A DNA stretch of 64,000 nucleotides from Pollenia angustigena (GCA_930367215.1 OV884059.1:149232511-149296510), one strand, 5' to 3'. Shown: positions 1 through 11,863, counted from the first letter of the stretch. Notes: generated by a model from the letters alone, not told the origin. Made by a program: numbers and translations.

Positions 1-320
1 GAGGTCCACACCACGCGTTACTCGCTTTTTCGCAGCATACGCAGCTGTCAAAAAAGTAGAATCTGTGTAGTTATACGTAGTAAGTTACATGCACAAAAGC
101 GTAGATGCCTTGAGGCGAAAAGTAGGTTTACTTTCTACTTTTGTAAGCGTCACAAGCAGCGTTCGAACAACTCAGCTGATTTTGACAAGTTAAATTTTAT
201 TTTTACTTGTACTGCTGCTGCATAAAAAGCGTTGCATGTAACTTGAAACATAGAACGCATGTAAGGTTATAAAAGCATGCGCTGCGAGGAGGCGAAAACG
301 CGTGGTATGGACCTCCAGCT
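1..320. mobile_element. MITE, left tip cut by window edge
   Basis: The window opens with GAGGTCCACACCACGCG, and its inverted partner CGCGTGGTATGGACCTCC lies at 302-317. The right end is AGCT at 317-320 followed by TTA, so about five bases of the left tip lie outside the window. No transposase frame is visible. The element at 48364-49087 has related ends (AGCTGAAGG) and a TTA duplication. A 3-bp TTA/TAA target is typical of PIF/Harbinger-type elements, so that is the inferred class. Confidence 0.7.
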
Positions 321-783
321 TTAGGAAAACAGCCATACATTTTAGTTTGCAAAAAGATGAACTTTTTCCCAAAAAGATACATTTTGAAAAAAATTTTAAA
401 ATCCATTTTTAACGTTTAACATAACATAACATTTTTATTTCATATTTAATGAATATTGTAAAGAAAATTATATCATATAAATTCATTTTTAAAGTTACTT
501 AAGTAATAAATATAAGGTATGTAATTAAAAAAAAAAACAGTAAGCGAACTTTAATCTGGATCAACACGAAAAGTCGAAAATTGTCACATATGTTTAGCTC
601 TAAAAAATTACTAACTGAAAATTTACTCTTTAGAATTCTCTGAGGAATGAGTCCAGCTTTCTGCAAAATGAGATAACGTGGGTGAACAAAAATGGTTAGG
701 ATTTGTGGACAATAAGTTTCTCCATCGTTTGCCATCAACAGAATTGTTAACAGAGCGAATGGAGGGACTTATGGACAATTAAC
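321..783. other. AT-rich stretch, no recognisable gene
   Basis: I see only AT-rich sequence with homopolymer runs. A short frame on the minus strand (499-738) matches nothing I recognise and is hydrophobic and low-complexity, so it is left out. Confidence 0.6.
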
Positions 784-789
784 TCTTTA

Positions 790-816
790 GGGTGCGTACA
801 GAGTTCCGCTTGTTGG
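790..816 (+). repeat. Solo end of the GGGTGCGTACAGAG MITE family
   Basis: TTA at 787-789 is followed by GGGTGCGTACAGAG and a CCGCTTG core, matching the termini of the complete element at 52460-53000. No matching inverted end is seen nearby, so this is a remnant. Confidence 0.6.
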
Positions 817-1208
817 CAAAATTTAATTAAGTTTTATCAATTATTTGAATTTTGATTTTTTTGTTTAATTTTTATTTCTTAATTATACCCACACCACAAT
901 AGTGGAGAGGGTATTATGCATTTGTGCTGATGTGTGTTACGCCTTAAAATATTGGTCCTAGACCCTAGACCTTAAAGTATACCGATCGACTCAGAATCAC
1001 TTTCTGAGACGAACTAACGATGTCCGTCCGGCTGGCTGGCAGGCTGTCCATGTAACCTTGTGCGCAAAGTACAGGTCGCAATTTTGGAGATAATTTGATT
1101 AAATTTGGGATACAGGTTCTTTTTGGCACAAGGACCAAGCCTATTGAAAATATACAAAATCGTAGACCACGGAGAAGATAGGGGGCAATTTCATCCTCTC
1201 AGAAACTA

Positions 1209-1999
1209 CACACAGAAAAAAATCAATGTAAATTCGTTCAAAACAAGGTTGATCTTACATTTTTCAGTAGTGATTTTGCTTCATTGTTGTTTCATGTTAA
1301 TTTAACATGATTTTACAATAACTTGCGAACAACATTTTTTCCTTTTAAAATAACTATAATTCATGTAAATTTAACATTGCAGTAAAGTTAGAGCAAAATG
1401 TCATTTATATTCAAATAACAATCCTAATCACGCTGAATGAAAGTTATTTCAAGTTGAAATAAAGTGAATTTCATGTAGAATCAAATTGGTTGGAGTGTGA
1501 TATAACAGTGTGAAGACAACACACAACTTACCCCTGTAAACACATGTTTCACTTATTTTGTATCTCCTTTGTTAAGAGAAGCATCAGCAGAATGGCCCGA
1601 TATGGTTTTCGTCATCATTCTACTTTGAAAACTTGATGTACTATTTAACTAAATAATTTTAATTAAAAGAATACGGGAATTGTCTTCTTTTTATAACATA
1701 TTTTATATATGAAAATAAAAAAATGTACGTACTTAAGTTTGTATGCATGTTAATTTAACAAGATACACTTTTGATTTTAATATAAAACAGGTTTTTAGGG
1801 ATTCAATATTGAATAATGTTATTTTAACAGTGAATAATATTAAATAAACGTGATTTAAGGTTATTTTAATATTTTTCATTTAAAATTAATATGAAATAAT
1901 GATAAATTTAAATATAGGGCATACTTTAGCAGAAATTTACCATGATTCTCAATCAACATTTCGCCATGTTATTTTAACATTGGTATTTTTTTCTGTGTG
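1209..1999. mobile_element. TA-flanked MITE nested in the Helentron-like copy
   Basis: The ends are CACACAGAAAAAAATCAATG and, inverted, CACACAGAAAAAAATACCAA. TA flanks both sides (1207-1208, 2000-2001). Removing the insert plus one TA restores CAGAAACTATCAAACCG, the continuous sequence seen in the copy at 43976-44430, so the boundaries are well supported. There is no transposase frame; the class is probably Tc1/mariner-like from the TA target. Confidence 0.8.
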
Positions 2000-3090
2000 T
2001 ATCAAACCGATTTTAATGAAGTTTATAAACATAGATAGGACCATATCTTTATGGACCCAAAAGGGATGCATTTTTAAAAAAATAGGACCACGAGGGGAGA
2101 TAGGGGCAATTTTTTCTTCTTAAACCGATTTTAATGAAATTAAAAACATAGATAGATCCATATCTATATGGACACATAAGCTATACAGTTTTTCAAAAAT
2201 AGGACCAAAAGGGGAGGTAGGGGGCAATTTCTGCCTCTCACAAACTTTCAAACCGATTTTAATGAAGTTTATAAACATAGATAAGCCCATATTTATATGG
2301 ACATATAGGCATGATGTGTTTTTTAATACTGTGGTGTAGGGTATCCATATCAGGCGCGGATCCAGCTTGAGCCTTAGGGGGGGGGGGGGGGAAATTTTTA
2401 TGATACAAAAAAAAATTTGTTTTTAAAAGTTTATTAAAAGCAATTTGTGTATATTATATTAAAAAAAACTCAACAATAAGGTTAAATAAAATATTCAATT
2501 TAAATTAAAATAAACTTATCTTTTTAAATAAGCAATTTATGATTTCCTTGTGAGGCAAATTTAGATAGTACTGTCTATGTTCAGTTTGTCATTGTTGATC
2601 TGAGCCATGTTTTTATTTGACGAAGGGCAGGAAATGACCTCTCGCTCGTAGCATTACTTACGAGCATTGAAACGAAAATTTGAAATATTTTTCTTAGATT
2701 TAGGTAGATATCTTCATCACAGTTTATTAAAGCATCTACAACGTTATCTGAAAGATTTTTAGATAATTTCCATGTTTGTTGCCAATGCTACAGTTCAGGC
2801 TCAAGTTTAGATGTTAGTAGGTGTTTATCTCGAGTTGTGGTTTTAAAAGTTTTATATCTGTATATGACTTGATTACACTTTGAGTAGAAGTTTTGGTATG
2901 TTCAATACATTAAGGATATCTATTGGAAAGATGTTTTGAGATATTCTAAAATAAATTCAATAAGAGGAATGAAACCTACAACTCGGTAGAAATCTTCAAC
3001 ATTTTGGATGTAAATATTTCGTTCAAATGTTGTCTTTTAGATTGGAACCTCGTTTTGAACGCAAATAACTTTAACTTTTTTAAAAATCAC

Positions 3091-3839
3091 TTAAAATTGT
3101 TCTTCGGCTTTATTTCTTTTTTCTTCAAGGCACATGATTAAAGTTTTGATAAGGCTTGATCCTTTTTGAAGATCTATATCGTGCTTTTGTAAAATGATAC
3201 TAAGCGGCTGTGTTACAATAAGTATCACACTTAATATGTTTATTCCGCAAATAAATTCAAAAGTTCTAAGTGAGTTCCATACATAATAGAGTAATACCAA
3301 TATATCATAATAAAATAAAATTACAATAATTTCCTAAATAGTTTGTGTTTTATTCAAAATCAACATCGGCCCTTGAAATTTAACCACCCTTTATAAGGCT
3401 CTTGATGAAGTTTCTCTACCTTTCCACTCAGATATTTTTTCCAAAGCTTCTACTATATGATGTACACTTGTTGCAAAGTGTAAAGCTGAGTCGTGACGTT
3501 CCACCCATCTTGTCTCGCATAATGTAAAGAGTTTGGCTCCCAAATACTTTACTAAAAACGTGTTTTGCCTGATTTACGGGAAATAGCAAGGCGTTTGTTT
3601 CGCATTTGTCGCGGTTTTCAGAATTTTTTAACAGCTTCATTTTCTGCTGACATCAAACGACACCCATCAGTTATAACTCCTTTACAATTTTTTAGGTCAA
3701 GACTAAAATTTGTCAAAGTTTTAAGAACTGTTGATGATAGTGCCATCGCATCAATTGACACATCAGCGTCATTATCAATATACTGTGAAGGCTTTTCAAA
3801 TGCTTTTACAACAAAGCCAAAACAATTCTTGCCTAACAA
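3091..3839 (-). pseudogene. Degenerate hAT transposase (DUF4371/ZMYM-like type)
   Basis: Read on the minus strand, 3839-3618 gives a frame with KNCKGVITDGCRLMSAEN, matching the KxCxGxxTDGxxxMxG block of hAT transposases of this group. After a frameshift the next frame reads LCETRWVERHDSALHF, a second signature of the family. Downstream of an inserted mariner end, 3300-3091 gives TQPLSIILQKHDIDL and NKAEEQF, again typical of the C-terminal half. At least one frameshift, the insertion and missing termini make it non-functional. It lies wholly inside the hAT at 2351-4372. Confidence 0.8.
3297..3392 (-). mobile_element. Mariner 3'-end fragment inside the hAT transposase
   Basis: The complement of this stretch starts TAAAGGGTGGTTAAATTTC and stays close for about 95 bp to the terminal region of the mariner at 6813-7470. 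It separates two recognisable parts of the hAT transposase reading frame. Only one end of the mariner is present. Confidence 0.7.
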
Positions 3840-4485
3840 CTTTTTGTTGTATGTTGAAATATTTTAAAGATAAAGAAATCTGGCTTTTCCCCGACAAATC
3901 CGTGCGTTCGTTAAAAATTACCGACAAGGATTTTTTTCATAAAACACATATATACATAAATATTGCAAATACTAAGGCTTTTTAATAATTCAACCGCACG
4001 CATTTTCAAGTCAAACGTTTACTCTTTGGTTAAACATAGATGGCGCCTGCTGGGATTGAATGTAGAATAATAAGTATTTGAATACAGTAAACTAGATGTT
4101 TCATTGAAAATATCTTATAAATAACTATTAGGATGAAGATTTGGATACTTATTGAATAAATCAATAAAAAAAAACAAAAAAATGCTTATTGAAAATTTCG
4201 TTAGAGATTCAATAAAAAAACAAACAAAACTTTGCTAGGATTTCCAAAAATTTTGTACATAAAAAAAGATAATATTAATGGGTATTCTTGTATTATCGAA
4301 ATAAACAAAACATATTTTTATAATTTACGGGGGGGAAATTTCCTTATTTCACCCCCCCTGAATCCGCGCCTGATCCATATAGATATGGTCGGTCTTGACC
4401 GACTATATTTCTTACTTGTTTTTATTTTCTTTTTAATTTTTATTATTTTTTTAATTTGAAATCATAAGAACATAACATAAACAAT

Positions 4486-4811
4486 CACCCCTATCGCGAA
4501 TGTAATGGGAATATGATATGTGTGATCAAACCTAAATTCCCATCCCCAACAAATCGGTATCGCAAATATTTTGGGAGTAAAAATTTATATTGTGAATTAT
4601 TTGTCAGTGCTTTGTAAACAAAAGTCTCTATTGTGAGTAACTTGTCAGTGCTTGTATTGTGAAAGAAAAATATACAAAATAAAATACTAATAAAAATATA
4701 ATAAAATAAATAATGAATAGTGCTTATCTTCATTTTCTTTATGTACACTCCTTCAATAAAAGGAAAAAGTAATTTAATTTAGTCCTACTTTAGAATACAA
4801 ATTAAAATTTA
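4486..4811 (+). mobile_element. MITE family CACCCCTATCGC, copy 1 (truncated)
   Basis: It begins CACCCCTATCGCGAATG and follows the copy at 31629-32155 closely for about 325 bp before the similarity stops. The right terminal repeat is missing. Full copies are at 31629-32155 and, inverted, 51403-51926. Confidence 0.85.
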
Positions 4812-6024
4812 AATGAAAGTATTTGTGTATGTAGTTTATTAAGTGGCATGTTTTCTACAAACATATTTTTTAAACTAGAGGGACGGACCTCTTTATCTTG
4901 CCAGCTTTAACAGTAAAAAGTAATAGGTTCATATAAGGCCTTCATATGAGTGTCGTTGTCGTAGTAGGACCCCAGTCGTTTTTAAAAATTTGTATTATGA
5001 TTGTGTTGTGATTTGCCGTAACGACATCGACTCTCTTAATAAGGCTGATTTCTTAAAAATACTCAAAACATGTCCGCATTGTCTGATCTAACCTGAAAAA
5101 ACTATAGAAATAAAATTTAAAACTGGATAGGTATAGGTACCTATGTTAATAATCAAATGTTCACATATATACATACTTATTCCAAATTATTCAAAGTTAT
5201 ACATATTTAGAAGAATCCCCTTTCCATAATTTTTCAATTTCATAACACCAATAAGAATAAAATTCTTTTTTTACGAATCACCTCAAAGTAGATGTCTTAC
5301 CTGAAAAGAAAAAAATTAATAAGAATTCATTAATAAAAGAATAATAAACATGTGAACTAATTAAAATTAAATCAACAATACCAACAACAACAACTTGAGC
5401 AACTATAATAATAATGGCAATAAACCCCATCAACCTATTAATGCCAACAACTGATAAAAACAAAAACAAAATTTATAAAATAAAAAATTAAACAAACAAA
5501 CGTTTTGAAAAAAAAAAACTAGAACATTTAAACATGTGTATGAAAAAAATTTATCTGTATAGGTATACAAAAAAAACCGTTGATGACAAATGTCATTTAA
5601 AAAACATGACGTTATCATTAAATAAATATAACATTGTATAAAAACCCTCTGCTGCTCTATACCTCAAACACACACATTTCTACAGAAACGCTAAAAATCT
5701 TTTAAACAGCCGCAATACCACACTCACACCCCTTCTCTAAAACAGTCTTTAACAATGTACACATTACTATACTAACAATAACAATAAATTGTTCATACTT
5801 TTTTGTTTTGTTATTTAAATAAAAGTTGAATAATTAAACGTTTTTTAGTTAATAAAACGTGGTTAGTTATGGGGATTATTAAGAATTTTGTTTATAAAAT
5901 ATTAAATTTAATTAAGAATTATTTAAGGGTGATAAAATGCATACATATTTACTTTAAAGACAATTCCTTATTTCATGCATTTGTAATATGTATTGGTTTG
6001 ATCTAGTATTCAATGAGCTAAATT
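4812..6024. other. AT-rich stretch, no recognisable gene
   Basis: No coding or structured element was recognised. It holds simple A/T runs and (AACAAC)-type microsatellite-like sequence near 5370-5410. Confidence 0.5.
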
Positions 6025-6195
6025 TATAAAGCTTTTTGCAATAGTCCTATTCCTTCAATTTTTAGGAATGACTTTATACACTACCAGACTATTATCTTGT
6101 ATCTTCTTGTTTCATTTTACCTTAGCTATCCTTTGGATAGCAATGAAGTTTATTGTATGTACATAAAAATTTACAATTATTAGACACCAGCAGAA
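6025..6195 (+). repeat. 170-bp dispersed repeat, copy A
   Basis: This block is almost identical to 24109-24274. It includes a short hairpin (GCTATCCTTTGGATAGC). The two copies are in the same orientation about 18 kb apart. No terminal repeats or coding frame were recognised. Confidence 0.75.
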
Positions 6196-6274
6196 TGTAA
6201 TGCATTATCTGGCCCGCTGCGGCCTTCGTCAGCATTCGTTGTATCACACTGGATTACTATCCTTTATAAATTTA

Positions 6275-6400
6275 GGGCCATTATTACAACTTGAAGTTAG
6301 CTGAAGTTAAGATTAAATTGACAGATAATAATGTGTTAACTGTCAAAAAGCGTCTGTTAACTGTCGGATAACAGCTAACACAAAGTTATAATAATGGTCC
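6275..6400. mobile_element. 126-bp MITE with TTA duplication
   Basis: The left end is GGGCCATTATTACAACTT and the right end, inverted, is GGACCATTATTATAACTT. TTA flanks both sides (6272-6274, 6401-6403). GG(G/A)CC ends with a 3-bp TWA target fit a PIF/Harbinger-derived MITE. There is no coding capacity. Confidence 0.75.
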
Positions 6401-6812
6401 TTAATGTATTTAACTCAACAATTTTAACAAATAGAATCAAATTCGAACAAAAATTTAGCAGCAGTTAGAAATGTGTAAACCGTGTACTGTCAGATTATGG
6501 GTTACCTGTTATTACCAGGCTGTCAACCTTTTTATTACCTCGTATCGGCTGGATGTTGACATTTGAGATATCGTTAGATCCACCTTAAAAACCTAAGTGA
6601 CCTTATTTCAAAAAGAAGTGTCGAGTTTTTTTCGTGAAATAGTAATACGTTAAAATACCAACTAACCAAACCTATAGAGTAGAGTTTTAAAATAAAGGAA
6701 ATTAAAAGGAGAATTGAGTTATTCTTCATAATATTTTAGCATGGCAATATCATTTTAAACATGTTCGTTCAAAAATATCTCCAGCACTAGTTATACTATT
6801 CAAACTTAAGTA

Positions 6813-7470
6813 AAGGGTGGTTAAATTTTAAGGGCCGATGTGGATTTTTAATAAAACACAAATTATTTAGAAAATTATTGTCATTTCTTTTTATTATGAT
6901 AATAATGGTATGAATCAATTATGAATGGAACAAAACATCGGCCAAATGGCCGCCGCGACCTCGGCGGCAAACGTCCATCCGATGGTCCAAATGCTCGATG
7001 ACGCTGAGGCATAATTAAGGTTCTATGCCGTTAATGTGCCGAATTATCTCATCCTTTAGCTCTTGAATTGTTGCTGGCTTATCGACGTACACCTTTTCTT
7101 ACAAATAACCCCAAAGTCCAACGGTATCAAATCACATGATCTTGGCGGCTAATTGACATCGCCACCACATGAGATAACACGGCCATTAAATTTGTCGCGC
7201 AAACGAGCTTCTTTCGTTAGCTGTGTGGCAAGTGGCACCGTTCTGTTGAAACCAAATACCGCCCACATCCATATCTTTCAATTCGGGCCTTAAAAAATCC
7301 GCTATCATCTCACGATAGCGAACACCATTCACAGAAACTGCCTGACCGGACTTATTTTGTAAAAAATACGGCCCGATGTTGCCGCCAGCCCATAAACCGC
7401 ACCAAACAGTCACTTTTTGTGGATGCATTGGTTTTTCGACAATCACTCTTGGACTATCATTCGCCCTTAA
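6813..7470 (-). pseudogene. Mariner-like transposase, C-terminal half, inactivated
   Basis: The minus strand reads VIVEKPMHPQKVTVWCG, then WFQQNGATCHTAN, then VN*PPRSCDLIPLDF, then YVDKPATIQELKDEI, and ends GGHLADVLFHS, all typical of mariner DD34D transposases. The second catalytic Asp (QQDGA) is Asn here. The Trp before PPRSCDL is a stop codon, and at least two frameshifts follow. The third catalytic Asp is kept. The 3' terminal repeat AAGGGTGGTTAAATTT is at 6813; the 5' half is missing beyond about 7470. The element is dead. Confidence 0.9.
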
Positions 7471-7944
7471 TCAAAGTCATTTAAACTATCTTACACTTGT
7501 TTACGGATTCAAATGGAATGCTGATTTAAAATCTACAAATTATTCAAAACAAATCCTTAAAGGCTGTATTTAATCTTCCCCAATTGTATCCGACTTAGCG
7601 CTTTATAAAAACGTTGCTTAAAAGTATTACCAATTTATGGTTTTACAAACTGCATTTGTTAATATTGTTTTTAAAGTAATTCATGGAATTGGGCATCATA
7701 CGAGATTAGTCATTAAAAAATCTTTTAAACAATATTGAAATGCTTTTAATATAATAATTGCATATAATATAAATACTTTCTTACTTCTCTTCTCTTTTTT
7801 TTATGTGTACATATTTATATATGTTTCATAAATCTGTTGTATGTTTTTTTATAGTAATTATATAATTATGCTTAGTTATAATTGCCAACATTGTCTCAAC
7901 AAAGCCTCAATGGAGCTGAGACCATTATATAAATTGTAAAACAT
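7471..7944. other. AT-rich stretch, no recognisable gene
   Basis: No feature was recognised beyond A/T runs. Confidence 0.5.
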
Positions 7945-8162
7945 AATTGAGGCTCTCAGCGCAGAAGTGGTGTAACCCCAGAGTACTCATTATAAGACAA
8001 TGAGGAGTTAACACTACTCTTGCACTATAGTACTTGGTTGTAACGGCCCGTGCAAAAACTATGTTTCTAGCGCCATCTGTTTTGGAGTACAAACAGCAGC
8101 AAAGAACAGATCTAACACCAGAACCGTAACCAAATTAAACTTCTGCGCTGATAGCCTCAATT
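7945..8162. mobile_element. 218-bp MITE with 23-bp terminal inverted repeats
   Basis: The ends AATTGAGGCTCTCAGCGCAG and, inverted, AATTGAGGCTATCAGCGCAG match over about 23 bp with one mismatch. It has no coding frame and no clear target duplication. The superfamily is unknown. Confidence 0.75.
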
Positions 8163-8316
8163 TTGAATTAAAAAAATAAATTTAAAAAAAACCGAATACA
8201 TACGAGTGTAATTGGAATCAAACGAGTTAAAAAAAGATAATTTTAAAAGTTTTTAAAAAATTCCTTTTATATAGTACTAGCTTAACCCAGTGCGCTTTGC
8301 TACACTGCTTTAACCA

Positions 8317-9165
8317 CTTCTTCAGTTGAGATATATTTAATATATGCATCCTATGAGAGGTTTTTCTCTCTGCGCCTACCCACTTTATTTTTATTTTCAA
8401 AAGTGTAGTATACCACAAGAGTGACTTCTGCAAAGTTTGAACATTCTTACTATAACAGTTCTTAAGATATGCGTTATTAAACATTGGCGTCCTATGGGGG
8501 GTAACATTTCCCCGCTGCTATTTTATTTAAATTTTTGGGCTCAGAAGATCCTACTACGAAAAGTTCAACAAAATGTGTGCTCCGGCTCTTATTAATATTT
8601 CTATCTATGAGGGGCACTGCTCCTCCTCTGTCTACCCCGCCCATTTTTAATTTAAATTTAAAGTTTGCCATAATATTAGCTTTAACCACGTTTGAAGACT
8701 CTCCCTTAAAAAGTTCTTCATTTGAGCTATATTTAATATATGCATCCTATGGGAGTTATTTTCCCCCCTGCGCCTACCCGCTTTAATTTTATTTTCAATA
8801 GTGTAGTATACCATAAGAGTGACTTCTACAAAGTTTAAACATTCTCACTATAACAGTTCTTTAGATATACGATACAGGAACCACTTCCTCCGCTGCTGTT
8901 TTATTTCAATTTTGGGGATCAGAAGATCCTACTACCAAAAGTTCAACAAAATGCGTGCAGCGGCTCTTAAGATGTGCAATATTTAATATTGGCATCCAAT
9001 GGGGGTACCAATTCCCCTGCCCTTTTCGAACAAATAAGTAGCCTATTTTATTTTTAGGGCTCACGTGATGATACTGTAAAAATTTCAGGATCGGTTCAGT
9101 AGTTTAGGAGTATATAAGCCAACAAACAAACATACAAACATTTTTGATTTTTATCTATACAGAAG
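8317..9165 (+). repeat. Direct dimer repeat with LINE-like tail
   Basis: Two diverged units of about 380-395 bp start near 8317 and 8711. Each contains TATATTTAATATATGCATCC, then CTGCGCCTACCC, then CAGAAGATCCTACTAC. The block ends with ATCGGTTCAGTAGTTTAGGA and CAAACAAACATACAAACA followed by an AGATA-rich tail, which resembles the 3' ends of insect RTE/CR1-type LINEs and related SINEs. There is no reading frame. Confidence 0.55.
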
Positions 9166-9259
9166 ATAGAAGATATATTGAATTCTTATCTTTACCAGAG
9201 TTTCTCTTTAAATCAGGAAAGAAAGGAAAGTGGTGGTTTAAAAAAAAAATTAACGGATA

Positions 9260-9986
9260 CAGTGCACTCGCGGTAACTTGAACACCGTCTAACGTGAACA
9301 CCGCCTAACTTGAACAAGATTTTTTTTACATTGACTACTCTGTAACGTGAACAAACTCAGAAAGCTCTATAACGTGAACAATTTTTTGTACCCTTCACTG
9401 AAGGTAAAAGGGTATTAATAACTTTGTCATTCCGTTTGTAATTTCTACAATATTGATCCTACACCCTATAAAGTTAGCATTCCCGATGATCCTGTTAAAA
9501 AAAATTGCTGCAAGTGAGGCAATTGAAATTTTTAGCAATGCATTGCAATGGGCAGAATATGCAATAGTGGATCAAAGTGACAAGAGTGTAGTTGGACGCT
9601 TAAGGGAGAAAGCAGTATTTCAACTACTTATTAGAAAAGAAAAAGCAGCAGAAAAAGATAACCGATTTTTTTAATGCCTAAATGTTATAAGTAATTTTAT
9701 TTGCAAGGCAATTTTAATTCAATAGATATATTCTCGTGATCTCATTTTGGTTTGTAATGAATTCTAATTAATAATTTTATTTTTATATTTTAGTAATGGA
9801 AATAATAATAAAACACATAAATATATACATTTATATTTTAATAATGGAAATAATCAGAAAAAATTTCACGTTCAAGCATGTAAAACAGACATATTTTTTA
9901 TGAAATTCGACAACCGCTAACGTGAACAATTTCGCTAACATGAACTCCCTAGGTTTTAATTAGTTTACGTTACCGCGAGCGCACTG
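9260..9986 (+). mobile_element. Tigger/pogo-type element
   Basis: The left end is CAGTGCACTCGCGGTAAC and the right end, inverted, is CAGTGCGCTCGCGGTAAC. TA flanks both sides (9258-9259, 9987-9988). Near-terminal CTAACGTGAAC units are repeated at both ends, as in Tigger elements. The flanks AATTAACGGATA and ATCTCTATCGATTTC join into a sequence resembling 32690-32718, which acts as a paralogous empty site. It is internally deleted and keeps only the tail of a transposase. Confidence 0.85.
9453..9674 (+). pseudogene. Tigger transposase C-terminal remnant
   Basis: A 73-codon frame reads ASEAIEIFSNALQWAE, resembling the C-terminal SxxEALxxLxxxLxWxE region after the DDE domain of Tigger/pogo transposases. 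An A run near 9503 appears to shift the frame; upstream, in another frame, DPTPYKVSIPDDPV is readable. No helix-turn-helix or catalytic residues remain. It sits inside the Tigger element and ends about 310 bp before its right end. Confidence 0.6.
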
Positions 9987-10622
9987 TAATCTCTATCGAT
10001 TTCAATTTCACTCGATTTCCAGGAATAATAAATTGGTTTAAAATGTTTTTTATAACTGGCTGGCACCTGTCATCTCTTTTTTCTGTTTATTAATAAAATA
10101 AAAGTGTGAATTCAAATATAGATGTTGGTTTTTCTATTGGATAAAATTATTTAAAACCTTTATTCGATTAATCGAGTAAATTTAAAATTCAAAAATCGAT
10201 TAATTCCTTACTCGGACAAAACCAAAAGTCGAATAATTGTTTCCTCTAATACATTGTACATACTAGTGTTACCAAAATAATGGTATTCGAAATTCAAAAT
10301 TCATTGACTTATTGTCGTTCCTTGCATTAAAAACATTTTTTTTTTTTTTTTTTTTTTAGATTTTTAATGCACATGTACATATGTATGCACTTACATATGT
10401 ATGTAGTATATAGTATCTACTAGAAACTTTCATCTAATCTTAGATGCTGTTATATACCATTTAATACATTTTGTTCTTATAATAGAGAATTTTTATTGCA
10501 ACAGACATGTACATTAGGGAAATAACTTTTTAACAATTTTTTAAAGTATCAAAATTGGCATAGCACAGTCCGATAGAGCATAAGCAACTAAAAGGGAACG
10601 TAAATTTATTTTTTCGCTAAGG
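9987..10622. other. AT-rich stretch with possible hAT fragment
   Basis: At 10160-10240 there are ATTCGATTAATCGA and ATCGATTAATTCC motifs like those in the subterminal regions of the hAT at 12870-14684. A T run of about 20 lies at 10340. There is no gene. Confidence 0.35.
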
Positions 10623-10905
10623 TCAAAAAAGTTCACGCACCAACCGCGATGAAGTTTTGAAAATTTTAATTTTCTTTTTGGTTAAGAAAAATTAATAATA
10701 TGTTTATTTAAAACAAAAAATAGCTCAAGTATGAAATTTCATTAATATTTGGAGATGGTAAGAGATTTTTCCGCAAACTAAAACGTATCTTTAACCTTTT
10801 TTAACAAAAAAAAAATTAAAAATGAATAAAAAACACCGTATAAAATTATGAATATTCAATATTGCATTGGTTTAGAAAAATCAATTGGTGCGTGAACTTT
10901 TTTGA
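10623..10905. mobile_element. 283-bp MITE with perfect 21-bp inverted ends
   Basis: TCAAAAAAGTTCACGCACC at 10623 is mirrored by GGTGCGTGAACTTTTTTGA ending at 10905. The match is perfect over 21 bp. No target duplication could be fixed with confidence. There is no coding frame. Confidence 0.8.
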
Positions 10906-11860
10906 GAAAAATTACAAAAGATTATGATTTTCGTGGTTACTAGGACATGGTTGACCTCATGGTACTATGCAAAAAAATTGGTTATACCCCTAATGTAGAT
11001 ACTAGGTAATTTTTTTTTACAAAATTGTGTAATATTTTTTGCAACAAACAATATGTGTACTTTATTAGAATACTTATGTATGTATGTATGTATACATATA
11101 TGTATAATGAAGAAAAAAAACGGAAATAACAGACAATAAGATGAAAGTGTTTTACTTCTATTTCTGGCGCTGCTTCTTAAGCTACTTTTTAGTTGTCTTA
11201 TTTTTATGGCACACAAAGTGCAACATGATAGAGGAAATGGATACAAGAGGTGAAATGCCATTTAATTTTCACGTATGTACATTTTCATTCCGGTTGTAAA
11301 GTTAGAAAATTTGGCAACGTAGCATTACATTTTCCTGCTATTCTTTTATTTACCTTCATACATACATATGTATGTATGTATTTAGTTTACATATATTTTC
11401 GCTATCTGCAAAAGCTTTCAATGTAAATGCATGTTACATATTTTTTACTTCAATTTTTATACTTGACTCGTTATAATTTACAATAGTAAAAATTTTATTC
11501 TAAAGAAGTGCTTAGCCATAGTTGACTGGAAGAAGGTAAGGAATACGTTTAACAGTTGAAAAATGGTTTTCCTCTCATTTTCTGCAAAAAAAAAATAGTA
11601 AAATTTGTAAAAAAAATTTTTACTGTCAATTTTTATCACGCGTACTGGCAACGTTGCTGATTTTCATCGTAACTTTAAAAAATGGATGGTTTCTATAAAA
11701 AGATTGTTCAGTTGGAAAAAATTGTTATCTCGGGAATTTTCTCCAAAGAATAGTTTATCTGTTTGTTTTAATAATCAGCTAATGATTAATTTTTTTAGTT
11801 AATTAAAATTGTTTAACTATGTACCATAAACTACATACATATGTATGTACATATTAAGAT
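10906..11860. other. AT-rich stretch with TATG/CATA microsatellites
   Basis: ATGTATGTATGTATACATA-type microsatellites occur near 11075 and 11357. No gene or mobile-element end was recognised. Confidence 0.5.
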
Positions 11861-11863
11861 TTA

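Larger units (their letters stand above)
2351..4372. mobile_element. hAT transposon with 8-bp target duplication
   Basis: The left end is CAGGCGCGGATCCAG and the right end, inverted, is CAGGCGCGGATTCAG: 15 bp with one mismatch. The direct duplication ATCCATAT flanks it at 2343-2350 and 4373-4380. Eight-bp duplications and CAGG(N)GCGGA ends are typical of hAT elements of the Tip100/Zaphod kind. The minus strand carries a degenerate transposase (3091-3839). A run of 14 G lies just inside the left end, and a mariner end has inserted at about 3297-3392. Confidence 0.9.
884..4411 (+). mobile_element. Helentron-like non-autonomous repeat, copy 1 (interrupted)
   Basis: It begins TATACCCACACCACAATAG and ends with a GGTCGG...GACCGAC stem-loop followed by TTCTTACTTGTT. 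The sequence ACCCACACCACA near the 5' end is inverted as TGTGGTGTAGGGT near the 3' end, giving subterminal inverted repeats. Subterminal inverted repeats plus a 3' hairpin are features described for Helentron-associated interspersed elements (DINE-1 type), so that assignment is inferred. The inside contains roughly 110-bp tandem units (GGACCA..GGGGAG..GGGCAATTT..). Two younger insertions split it, at 1209-1999 and 2351-4372. It has no coding capacity. Confidence 0.7.
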
